In this document: piece by piece, positions 25,546 through 33,329 of the stretch | Layout of the letters: each line of letters starts with the position of its first letter | How positions within the stretch are numbered: the stretch's first letter is position 1 | Origin: Chitinophagaceae bacterium | GTDB lineage: Bacteria > Bacteroidota > Bacteroidia > Chitinophagales > Chitinophagaceae | Assembly (NCBI GenBank): GCA_016719165.1 | Contig: JADKAJ010000007.1 | Coordinates: 62,001 to 126,000, forward strand | DNA length: 64,000 bases | Direction of reading: 5' to 3' | Program-made: the position numbers and the translations under genes | The notes under the pieces: model-generated | The model's input: the letters and a program-made list of their open reading frames with translations, nothing else | What the model was told of the DNA's origin: nothing | Database searches by the model: none

Positions 25546-26181
25546 ATGAAACCATACGAGGTTTTATTAAATGATAATAAACATTGGGCAGCCAAAAAAC
25601 TGGCTGAAGACCCTGATTTTTTCGAACGGCTATTACATGTGCAATCGCCAGAATTTTTATGGATCGGCTGCAGTGACAGCAGGGTGCCCCCCGATCAGAT
25701 AACACAAACTGAACCGGGAGAAATCTTCATTCATCGTAATGTGGCTAACCTGGTAGTAAACACAGATGTTAATTTAATGAGTGTGGTGGATTATGCGGTC
25801 AACCATTTGAAAATAAAACATGTGGTGGTTTGTGGGCACTATGGATGTGGTGGCATTAAGGCCGCTATGTCAAACGAAGACTTTAACCAGGTGCTTAATA
25901 TGTGGCTCCGGAACATTAAAGACATTTACCGCATACACCGGAAAGAACTGGAAAATATTCCTGATGAAGAAAAAAGGGTTAACCGTATGGTGGAATTAAA
26001 TGTAAAAGAACAAGTATTCAACCTGGCTAAAACTGCTCTTATCCAAAGAGCCTGGAGCAGTGAACAAAGACCAGATTTACATGGCTGGGTGTATGACCTG
26101 CATGATGGATTAATAAAACCGATTGTGGAAATGAAAGCAGGTACCGATATTGACCCCCTTTACGAATTTGAAGATTTATAA
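25546..26181 (+). CDS. can: Beta-class carbonic anhydrase, Can type (second of two)
   Basis: 211 aa. Zinc ligands are Cys42 (WIGCSDSRVPPDQI, with Asp44 and Arg46), His98 and Cys101 (CGHYGCGGI), which are the same residue numbers as in E. coli Can. HWAAKKLAEDPDFFERL is the typical N-terminus. It is divergent from the DAB operon across about 230 bp of AT-rich sequence, which must hold promoters for both directions, and ends 7 bp from the convergent nhaD stop. This enzyme is the housekeeping type, supplying bicarbonate for anaplerosis and biosynthesis. Confidence 0.95.
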   Translation: MKPYEVLLNDNKHWAAKKLAEDPDFFERLLHVQSPEFLWIGCSDSRVPPDQITQTEPGEIFIHRNVANLVVNTDVNLMSVVDYAVNHLKIKHVVVCGHYGCGGIKAAMSNEDFNQVLNMWLRNIKDIYRIHRKELENIPDEEKRVNRMVELNVKEQVFNLAKTALIQRAWSSEQRPDLHGWVYDLHDGLIKPIVEMKAGTDIDPLYEFEDL

Positions 26182-26188
26182 TAGTTGC

Positions 26189-27472
26189 TCAGCTGTGAAA
26201 TAAATACAGTTGCAAAAGATAAACCCCTGCCCCTGCCAGGTAACCCAGTAATGCCAGCCAGCCAATTTTTTTCATATACCAGAAAAATTCAATTTTTTCC
26301 AACCCCATAGCAGCTACCCCTGCTGCAGAGCCAATGACCAGGATACTTCCGCCGGTTCCGGCACAATAAGCAAGGAATTCCCAGAAATAATGATCGGTAG
26401 GGAACTGTTCCAGGCTATACATACCCTGCGCAGCTGCCACCAGTGGTACGTTGTCTACAATTGCTGAAAGCAGGCCGATCAATACGGTGATTATTTTAAT
26501 ATTACCTATTGAGTTGTTCATCGAAACCGCAAGATCTGCCAGTACTCCTGTTACCTGTAAAGCTGCTATGCTCAGCAAAATGCCCAGAAAAAACAAAATA
26601 CTTGGTGTGTCGATTTTGCGCAATGCATGATTAACAGAATAAAGGCCTTTTTCTGCTTCATCCTTCCCACTGTGTATCATTTCAGTTATCACCCACATAA
26701 CCCCTAAACCCAATAAAACACCCATATAGGGAGGCAGGTGTGTTATGGTTTTAAATACAGGAACAAAGAGCAAGCTTCCCAGTCCCAGCCAGAATACTGT
26801 CTTCCGCTCTCTGCTGTTGGTAGTAAAATCTTTATTTTTTATTGGTTCAACTGATTGACCGATATGACCATTTAATTGCCTGCTTATTATCATAGCAGGT
26901 ACTAAAAAGCAAACAAGACTTGGCAGTAACGTTTTAATAATAATATTACCTGCTGTAATCTGACCTCCAATCCACAACATAGTGGTTGTTACGTCTCCAA
27001 TCGGGCTCCACGCACCACCTGCATTCGCAGAGATAATCACCATTCCCGCAAATAACAGCCTGTCTTTTTTATCAGGAATTATTATACGTAATAAAGAAAC
27101 CAACACAATGGTAGTAGTAAGGTTATCTAAGACTGCCGAAAGAAAGAAAGTTATTAATCCAATTACCCAAATCAGTTTTCTTTTATTAGTGGTCCTGATG
27201 CGGCTGGTAATTACCTCAAACCCATCGTGTGCGTCAATCAGCTCTACAATGGTCATCGCACCCATCAAAAAGAATAAAATACCTGCTACTTCACCCAGGT
27301 ACTCTGTAAGCTGATGGGCGGGAGCATGTTCATTGTCAGAAAATAATGCAAATACAGTCCAGCATAAAACCCCGGTAATTAGTGCTGTGGCTGCTTTGTT
27401 AACTTTAAGGGGATGCTCCAATGCTATAGCCGCATACCCCGCTATAAAAATGATGGAAATAACGGTAATCAT
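26189..27472 (-). CDS. nhaD: Na+/H+ antiporter NhaD
   Basis: 427 aa from ATG at 27472 (MITVISIIFIAGYAAIALEH); a longer start at 27517 adds 15 hydrophobic residues and looks less likely. The family hallmark EHPLKVNKAATAL is at the N terminus, followed by FLSAVLDNLTTTIVLVSLLR, SANAGGAWSPIGDVTTTMLW and VDNVPLVAAAQGMY, the ArsB/NhaD ion-transport signatures. It extrudes Na+ at alkaline pH at the inner membrane. It is convergent with the Can-type carbonic anhydrase (7 bp between stops) and divergent from gldA. A Na+ gradient generated here could drive Na+-coupled bicarbonate uptake. Confidence 0.93.
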   Translation of the reverse strand: MITVISIIFIAGYAAIALEHPLKVNKAATALITGVLCWTVFALFSDNEHAPAHQLTEYLGEVAGILFFLMGAMTIVELIDAHDGFEVITSRIRTTNKRKLIWVIGLITFFLSAVLDNLTTTIVLVSLLRIIIPDKKDRLLFAGMVIISANAGGAWSPIGDVTTTMLWIGGQITAGNIIIKTLLPSLVCFLVPAMIISRQLNGHIGQSVEPIKNKDFTTNSRERKTVFWLGLGSLLFVPVFKTITHLPPYMGVLLGLGVMWVITEMIHSGKDEAEKGLYSVNHALRKIDTPSILFFLGILLSIAALQVTGVLADLAVSMNNSIGNIKIITVLIGLLSAIVDNVPLVAAAQGMYSLEQFPTDHYFWEFLAYCAGTGGSILVIGSAAGVAAMGLEKIEFFWYMKKIGWLALLGYLAGAGVYLLQLYLFHS

Positions 27473-27548
27473 AAGCCATAAAAATAATGAAATAAGTTTC
27501 AGGCAACCCCAGATCAACTAATTTAAGGTTTTGATGTAGGTTTGTAGT

Positions 27549-28466
27549 ATGTCCATCGAAGTAAAAAACCTTCTCAAACAATACGGCGAGCAAAAAGCGG
27601 TCAATAATATTTCATTTAAAGTAGACAAAGGAGAGATAGTTGGTTTCCTGGGGCCAAACGGCGCAGGAAAATCCACAACCATGAAAATTATAACTGGTTA
27701 TTTGGCGCAAACCAGTGGCGAAGCCTATGTATGTGGTATTAATGTAGCCGAAGAACCACTGGAAACTAAAAAGAAGATCGGGTACCTGCCAGAACTAAAT
27801 GCTTTGTACTATGATATGTATGTAAAGGAGTACCTGGCGTTTGTTGCCGAACTGCATAAAATTGATGATAAACGGAAAGCGGTTGAAAAAGTAATTGAAA
27901 CAGTGGGCCTGACTATTGAGGCAAAGAAAAAAATCGGGCAACTGTCAAAAGGATATAAACAAAGAGTAGGCCTAGCAGCTGCCCTGATCCATGGACCTGA
28001 AGTGCTGATACTTGATGAACCAACATCTGGCCTGGACCCGAACCAAATAGTTGAAATTCGGGAAGTGATAAAACAACAGGGAAAAGACAAGACCATTTTA
28101 TTCTCCTCACATATTCTGCAGGAAGTTGAAGCCATCTGCGACAGGGTCATTATTATTAACAAGGGAATCCTCGTGGCTGATGATAAAATGAGTAAACTCA
28201 GCAAAACTTCTTCCAATATTGTGAAAGTCACATTCAGAGAGAGTATAGATATTCAGCTTTTGGAAAAATTGCCTGCTGTTACCGGGTTGACCAAAACCGA
28301 TACGAACAACTGGCAGTTAGCCACACATGATTCTGATCAGTTACGCAAACAAATATTGGAGTTGGCTTTGCGGCACAACCTCAACATCGTTTCTTTGCAA
28401 AGCGAAAACCAAAGTTTGGAAGATGTGTTCAGATCATTAACACAGTCACATACAATTCAATCTTAA
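27549..28466 (+). CDS. gldA: ABC transporter ATPase GldA (gliding-motility associated)
   Basis: 305 aa. Walker A (GPNGAGKST), Q-loop (LPELNALYYDMYVKEYL), signature (QLSKGYKQRVGLAAAL) and Walker B (VLILDEPTSGLDP) are all intact, followed by an H-loop (SSHILQEVEAI). This sequence corresponds closely to GldA, the ATPase that pairs with GldF/GldG in Bacteroidota gliding motility; the permease genes are not adjacent, which is common. It begins 77 bp from nhaD in a divergent arrangement and runs into enolase after 16 bp, so the two are likely cotranscribed. Confidence 0.9.
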   Translation: MSIEVKNLLKQYGEQKAVNNISFKVDKGEIVGFLGPNGAGKSTTMKIITGYLAQTSGEAYVCGINVAEEPLETKKKIGYLPELNALYYDMYVKEYLAFVAELHKIDDKRKAVEKVIETVGLTIEAKKKIGQLSKGYKQRVGLAAALIHGPEVLILDEPTSGLDPNQIVEIREVIKQQGKDKTILFSSHILQEVEAICDRVIIINKGILVADDKMSKLSKTSSNIVKVTFRESIDIQLLEKLPAVTGLTKTDTNNWQLATHDSDQLRKQILELALRHNLNIVSLQSENQSLEDVFRSLTQSHTIQS

Positions 28467-28482
28467 AAACAAGCAATTAAAT

Positions 28483-29772
28483 ATGAGCTACATTTCAGAA
28501 ATCTTCGCCAGACAAATTTTAGATTCAAGAGGTAATCCCACTGTAGAGGTAGATGTATTAACCGATGAAGGCGCCCTGGGCCGTGCTGCTGTACCAAGCG
28601 GAGCCAGCACTGGTATACATGAAGCAGTAGAACTAAGAGATAACGATAAGAAAAAATATGGTGGTAAGGGTGTACTTAAAGCAGTAGCTAATGTCAATAA
28701 AACAATCGCACCGGCACTACTGGGTTATGATGTGGCCGACCAGACCGGTATTGACGAAATGATGATTCAACTGGATGGCACTCCCAATAAAGGGAAACTG
28801 GGTGCCAACGCAATTCTTGCAGTAAGCATGGCTGCTGCGAAAGCTGCAGCTGAAGAAGCTTCATTACCGCTGTACCGTTATATCGGTGGTACAAATGCAA
28901 AAGTACTTCCTGTTCCCATGATGAATATCCTGAATGGCGGTGCCCATGCCGATAATAAAATAGATTTCCAGGAATTTATGGTCATGCCGGTTGGTGCTCC
29001 AAGCTTTAATGAAGGTTTACGCTGGGGGGTTGAGATATTTCATGCCCTCAAAACTGTGTTGAAGAAAAAAGGATATAGTACTAATGTGGGTGATGAAGGT
29101 GGCTTTGCACCGGATATTCAAAGTAATGAAGAAGCCATTGATACTGTAATGCTGGCTATAAAAACTGCCGGCTTCAAAGCGGGTAAAGAAGTGGCAATTG
29201 CCATGGACCCGGCGGTAAGTGAAATGTATGATAGTGCCAAAAAAGTCTATCACTTCCATAAATCTGATGGCAAAAAACTGACCAGCGAAAAAATGGTAGA
29301 CTATTGGGCTAACTGGGCAAAAAATTATCCTATTGTTTCTATCGAAGATGGCATGGCTGAAGATGACTGGAGTGGCTGGAAATTATTAACTGATAAGTTG
29401 GGTAAAAAAATACAGCTTGTTGGGGATGATCTTTTTGTAACCAATGTAATTCGTTTACAAAAAGGTATCGAAACAGGAGTGGGTAATGCTTTACTTGTAA
29501 AAGTGAACCAGATTGGTACCATAACCGAAACAATTAATGCCGTTACACTGGCACAGCACAATGGCTATAATACTATCATGAGCCATCGCAGCGGTGAAAC
29601 GGAAGACACTACCATTGCTGACTTAGCTGTTGCGCTGAATTGCGGACAAATAAAAACAGGTAGTGCCTCAAGGACTGATAGAATTGCCAAGTACAACCAA
29701 CTGGTAAGAATTGAAGAATTGCTGGGAAGCTCCGCTGTTTATCCAAAAGGAAAGATTAAATTTGGTAAATAG
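28483..29772 (+). CDS. eno: Enolase
   Basis: 429 aa, full length. It converts 2-phosphoglycerate to phosphoenolpyruvate in the cytoplasm. Family landmarks present are ARQILDSRGNPTVEVD at the N-terminus, GAILAVSMA-type region GANAILAVSMAAAKAAA, NVGDEGGFAPDI with the catalytic Glu, LVGDDLFVTN (Mg ligand), and the signature LVKVNQIGT then SHRSGETEDT. No residue loss is seen. It is 16 bp after gldA and is followed by a 9-bp inverted repeat and then the FtsB-like gene, the usual eno-ftsB neighbourhood. Confidence 0.98.
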   Translation: MSYISEIFARQILDSRGNPTVEVDVLTDEGALGRAAVPSGASTGIHEAVELRDNDKKKYGGKGVLKAVANVNKTIAPALLGYDVADQTGIDEMMIQLDGTPNKGKLGANAILAVSMAAAKAAAEEASLPLYRYIGGTNAKVLPVPMMNILNGGAHADNKIDFQEFMVMPVGAPSFNEGLRWGVEIFHALKTVLKKKGYSTNVGDEGGFAPDIQSNEEAIDTVMLAIKTAGFKAGKEVAIAMDPAVSEMYDSAKKVYHFHKSDGKKLTSEKMVDYWANWAKNYPIVSIEDGMAEDDWSGWKLLTDKLGKKIQLVGDDLFVTNVIRLQKGIETGVGNALLVKVNQIGTITETINAVTLAQHNGYNTIMSHRSGETEDTTIADLAVALNCGQIKTGSASRTDRIAKYNQLVRIEELLGSSAVYPKGKIKFGK

Positions 29773-29788
29773 AAATCCGAAGTCGGGG

Positions 29789-29823
29789 TCAGAAACCTGA
29801 ATGACTTTATTTCGGGTTTCTGA
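29789..29823. repeat. Inverted repeat between eno and the FtsB-like gene
   Basis: TCAGAAACC (29789-29797) and GGTTTCTGA (29815-29823) are a perfect 9-bp inverted repeat with a 17-nt loop. No T tract follows, so it may be an RNA processing or stability element rather than a terminator. Confidence 0.4.
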
Positions 29824-29848
29824 CTACAGACTAATTATCTCCGATATT

Positions 29849-30163
29849 ATGAAACTACTAACCCATATTCCCTCCTGGATCAAAAGCAAATATTTTATTG
29901 CGTTTGCAGCTTTTTGCGTTGTTGTCCTTTTTTTAGATAAAAATGATTTCTTTACGCAGATTGACCGTCAAAAAGAGCTCCGGGAACTGCAACAGAGCAA
30001 GCAATACTATTCCACTCAAATATCTGCAGAACGCAAAGAATTAGAGGCACTTAAGAATAATCCGGCTACTCTTGAAAAATATGCACGGGAGAAGTACCTG
30101 ATGAAAAGGGATAATGAGGAACTCTTCCTGGTATCGGAAAAGCCCGATAATTCAAAGAATTAA
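29849..30163 (+). CDS. FtsB/DivIC-family septum formation protein
   Basis: 104 aa from ATG at 29849; the extension upstream of this has no supporting feature. One membrane segment near the N terminus (YFIAFAAFCVVVLFLD) is followed by a coiled coil with heptads (QIDRQKELRELQQSKQYYST, then ISAERKELEALKNNP) ending in LEKYAREKYLMKRDNEELFLV. The motif LExxAREKYxMK..NEE is diagnostic for FtsB/DivIC-type divisome linkers. It sits downstream of eno, a gene order conserved in many bacteria. It acts at the septum as part of the FtsQ/B/L-like complex. Confidence 0.88.
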   Translation: MKLLTHIPSWIKSKYFIAFAAFCVVVLFLDKNDFFTQIDRQKELRELQQSKQYYSTQISAERKELEALKNNPATLEKYAREKYLMKRDNEELFLVSEKPDNSKN

Positions 30164-30275
30164 GAATTACTGCACAATAAGGCAATCCCGTCCCCGTTAA
30201 TAATCCGGACATTCGTAATATTTCAGTTACCAACGGACAACATCTTATTTCTGGACAAATTAATCGGTTTGCCAA

Positions 30276-30509
30276 ATGACAAATTTTACACCCGAGGACC
30301 TTTTATTGTATTTGTATAACGAAACAACTTCTAAACAGACTGCTGCCATTGAAAAAGCACTTGAAAAAGACTGGACACTCCGTGAAAAGCTAAGTGTTCT
30401 GAAAGTTTCGATGCAGCGCCTTGACAAGATCACTGAATCACCCCGTACTGAAGTAGTACTGAATGTACTGAATTATGCACGGGAACAAGTTGTACAGGAA
30501 ATACAATAG
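30276..30509 (+). CDS. Small cytoplasmic anti-sigma-like helical protein, 77 aa
   Basis: No signal or membrane segment. The sequence FTPEDLLLYLYNETTSKQTA with following AIEKALEKDWTLREKLSVL matches, position by position in type, the module repeated in the anti-sigma protein at 3843 (LLLYxxNE, then an acidic helix of the form xxExFxxxxPxLxxELxxL). It ends in an amphipathic helix (VVLNVLNYAREQVVQEI). It may be a soluble sigma-binding or adapter protein; this is inferred from the shared motif only. It stands alone and is followed by a strong terminator 28 bp downstream. Confidence 0.65.
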   Translation: MTNFTPEDLLLYLYNETTSKQTAAIEKALEKDWTLREKLSVLKVSMQRLDKITESPRTEVVLNVLNYAREQVVQEIQ

Positions 30510-30536
30510 TGCTTTCAGCAGTTCGAAAATTATTTT

Positions 30537-30565
30537 AGCATTCGCCATAGCGAATGCTTTTTTTA
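30537..30565 (+). terminator. Strong rho-independent terminator after the 77-aa gene
   Basis: AGCATTCGC (30537-30545), loop CATA, GCGAATGCT (30550-30558), then TTTTTTT. The 9-bp stem is perfect. Confidence 0.9.
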
Positions 30566-30622
30566 TTGTAACCACCGGAGCTTTTTGCAAAGGAGATTTA
30601 TCTTTCCCCTTTATCTTGCAGT

Positions 30623-31267
30623 ATGACCCGTAAAGAAAAATACCAGTTTGTCATTGACTATTTCCAGCAACATGCACCTGAAGCAGAAACAGAATTACTT
30701 TATGATACTCCCTACCAGCTTTTAGTAGCTGTAATTCTTTCCGCCCAGTGCACTGACAAAAGGGTAAATATGACCACTCCGGCTATATTTAAAAAATACC
30801 CGACAGTAGACGCATTATCGAAAGCAACATTTGATGAGCTGTTCCCGCTTATTAAAAGTATTTCCTATCCGAATAATAAAACAAAACATCTTATTGGGAT
30901 GGCTGTTAAAGTTCTCGGGTCTTTTCATGGAAAAATTCCGATGACAGTAGATGAGCTGGTACAATTACCAGGTGTGGGAAGAAAAACGGCCAATGTGATT
31001 ACATCTGTTATCGATCAGCAACCAAATATGGCGGTTGACACCCATGTATTCAGGGTGAGTAAACGTATTGGCCTGGTACCGCAAACAGCCTCTACCCCGT
31101 TTGCCGTAGAAAAAATACTGGTAAAAAACATACCGGAAAAATTGATACATAAAGCTCATCATTGGCTTATTCTTCATGGACGTTATGTTTGCCTGGCAAG
31201 GAATCCGCAATGTGAAAAATGTGGGTTGCAACAGGTTTGCAGCTATTATCTAAGGGAAAAACGCTGA
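30623..31267 (+). CDS. nth: Endonuclease III
   Basis: 214 aa base-excision repair DNA glycosylase/AP lyase. The helix-hairpin-helix LPGVGRKTANVITSV carries the catalytic Lys121 and VDTHVFRV the catalytic Asp139 (Lys120/Asp138 in E. coli). The C-terminal [4Fe-4S] ligands have the canonical spacing C-x6-C-x2-C-x5-C in CLARNPQCEKCGLQQVC. All essential residues are in place. The gene is monocistronic, between a strong terminator and the T9SS cargo operon. Confidence 0.97.
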   Translation: MTRKEKYQFVIDYFQQHAPEAETELLYDTPYQLLVAVILSAQCTDKRVNMTTPAIFKKYPTVDALSKATFDELFPLIKSISYPNNKTKHLIGMAVKVLGSFHGKIPMTVDELVQLPGVGRKTANVITSVIDQQPNMAVDTHVFRVSKRIGLVPQTASTPFAVEKILVKNIPEKLIHKAHHWLILHGRYVCLARNPQCEKCGLQQVCSYYLREKR

Positions 31268-31356
31268 GTAATAATTCATACGTTTCAGGTAAAAACTTAT
31301 TTGATAAATTTAATTTTTAGCATAATAGTTGCAACAATTGGCCGATCATTCACACT

Positions 31357-33303
31357 ATGAAAGGCCAACTTGTGAAAAACATATACCAGCTTCTTCTCTT
31401 GTTATTACCGGTAATACCTGTGTACTTGAAAGCACAGATTCCTCCCCGGCAATGGGCACAGCATTATGGCGGTGCCAATGTTGATATTCCCTATACTATA
31501 AAATTTACTGCCGATGGCGGAACTGTTGTTGCAGGATACACTGATTCAAAAAGCGGAGATGTAAGTGCACAGCCCAACCGTGAATACTGGGATCTGTGGG
31601 TATTGAAATTAGATAAGTGCGGCACCATACAATGGGAAAAATCATTTGGCGGAAGGGGCTATGAAAGTGCAAGAGATATAGTCCAAACAGCGGATGGAGG
31701 ATACATGGTGCTGGGTGAAACCAATTCTACGGATGGTGGTGTTATAGCCGGATACGGTGGAACAAAAGATATCTGGCTGCTGAAATTATCAGCTTCAGGA
31801 AATCTTGAATGGCAGAAAAGGTATGGTGGAAGCGGACTTGATATAGGTAACCATATTGAATTAACTACTGATGGCAGTTTCTTAATCGCAGCCACCTCCT
31901 CTTCCAATGATGGAGATATAAGGGGCAATCACAGCACCGGTACCTTCACGGATGGTGTGCTAATGAAAATAAATGCAGCCGGAAATCTGTTATGGAGCAA
32001 ATGCTTTGGCGGCAGCAAAAATGAAGAACTCTTTGATATTGAAGTCATCAATGGAACAATCTTCGCAGTTGGTTTTACCAATTCAATTGATGGTGACATA
32101 CCTCCTGATCAGAAAAATTATGACATGTGGTTGCTGGCTATTGATGCCGGCGGCAATAAGGTACTCAGCAAAATTTATGGCGGTTCCCAGAATGATGTGG
32201 CGTATTGCATGACCAAAGGAGCTAATGGTTCATTAACACTGGCAGGTTATACTACCTCATCAGATGGTGATGTAAGCGGAGCAAAAGGCAGCCAGGATTA
32301 TTGGGTCATAAATCTGGACCAAAAAGGAAAACTGAACTGGCAGAAGGTACTGGGGGGCACAGATGCAGAATATGCTAAAACAATTCTCACTGATAGCGAT
32401 AGTAGCTATATCATAGGTGGTGTCAGTTACTCTAACGATGGAGATATAAACGGCGCACTCGGTGAGGGCGACTTCTGGACAGTTAAACTCAGCCCCACAG
32501 GTAACGAGGTTTGGAAAAAGAACTGGGGCGGCAATAGGAATGATCATTTACGTTTTATGATAAGAAACCCGGCAAGAAATGAATATTACTTAGCGGGTGA
32601 TTCCGAATCAGGTGATGGAGATTTCAATAATACAATTGGTGATGCAGATTTTGCAATTATAAAATTAAAGATACCGGAACTGCTTACTCAGGATTCAGCT
32701 GTTTGCAACATCAATGGGTTCATCCCTTTCGAAGATACATTATATGATATTTGCGGTTTTGACTCTGCTATTGTGAAATATAATCCAGTAGTATTAAACG
32801 GGCCTTTCGAAAGTATAAGGAAATCTGATACCGTATTTGCAGGACAAAGCGTTACTCTTCATGCAAACGGCAATGGCATTATTAGCTGGAACACTCATTC
32901 ATCACTAAGCTGTACTGATTGTTCAAATCCTGTTGCAACACCACAAGTCACAACTGTCTATACTGCCACGAACCGTTCTCCCGATGGTTGCCAGGTTTCC
33001 GATCAGTTTACGGTGGTTGTGCTTAATGATGCTTTAGTTAATATTCCCACCGGTTTCACCCCCAATGCTGATGGGCGCAATGATCATTTTGGACCATTGG
33101 GAAAGGTACCCGACGGGTATCGTTTACAGATATATAACCGCAACGGAGAAGTTGTTTTCAAAAGCTCAGCAATTAACCAGCGATGGGACGGCAGGTATAA
33201 AGGAATGTTACAACCAACCGGTGTTTTTATCTACCTGGTGGATTATAAAGACTTGCAGAATAAACCACATCAGCAAAAAGGAACATTTGTGTTGATCCGA
33301 TAA
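31357..33303 (+). CDS. Secreted seven-repeat propeller-like protein with T9SS type B sorting domain
   Basis: 648 aa with a signal peptide (IYQLLLLLLPVIPVYLKAQ). Seven tandem repeats of about 55-60 residues follow between residues 30 and 430, each of the form W-x-K-x-(Y/F)GG-x(about 12)-G-x-x-V-x-G-x-(T/S)-x-S-x-DGD, fitting a seven-bladed beta-propeller. A linker region contains CTDCSNPVATPQVTTVYTAT (immunoglobulin-like). The C-terminus IPTGFTPNADGRNDHFGPLG with LQIYNRNGEVVF and the ending GVFIYLVDYK is the type B (CHU_C) sorting domain that targets cargo to the type IX secretion system. Probably a surface adhesin or gliding-related protein. It heads an apparent operon with the DUF1800 and DUF1501 genes, starting 26 bp on. 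Confidence 0.88.
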   Translation: MKGQLVKNIYQLLLLLLPVIPVYLKAQIPPRQWAQHYGGANVDIPYTIKFTADGGTVVAGYTDSKSGDVSAQPNREYWDLWVLKLDKCGTIQWEKSFGGRGYESARDIVQTADGGYMVLGETNSTDGGVIAGYGGTKDIWLLKLSASGNLEWQKRYGGSGLDIGNHIELTTDGSFLIAATSSSNDGDIRGNHSTGTFTDGVLMKINAAGNLLWSKCFGGSKNEELFDIEVINGTIFAVGFTNSIDGDIPPDQKNYDMWLLAIDAGGNKVLSKIYGGSQNDVAYCMTKGANGSLTLAGYTTSSDGDVSGAKGSQDYWVINLDQKGKLNWQKVLGGTDAEYAKTILTDSDSSYIIGGVSYSNDGDINGALGEGDFWTVKLSPTGNEVWKKNWGGNRNDHLRFMIRNPARNEYYLAGDSESGDGDFNNTIGDADFAIIKLKIPELLTQDSAVCNINGFIPFEDTLYDICGFDSAIVKYNPVVLNGPFESIRKSDTVFAGQSVTLHANGNGIISWNTHSSLSCTDCSNPVATPQVTTVYTATNRSPDGCQVSDQFTVVVLNDALVNIPTGFTPNADGRNDHFGPLGKVPDGYRLQIYNRNGEVVFKSSAINQRWDGRYKGMLQPTGVFIYLVDYKDLQNKPHQQKGTFVLIR

Positions 33304-33329
33304 GAACTTGTTACAATAAAATTTTACTT

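Noticed and set aside
27537..27544. TAGGTTTG as promoter -7 element for gldA
   Set aside because: It ends only 4 bp before the ATG, so transcription would start inside the gene unless leaderless; no -33 element at the right distance.
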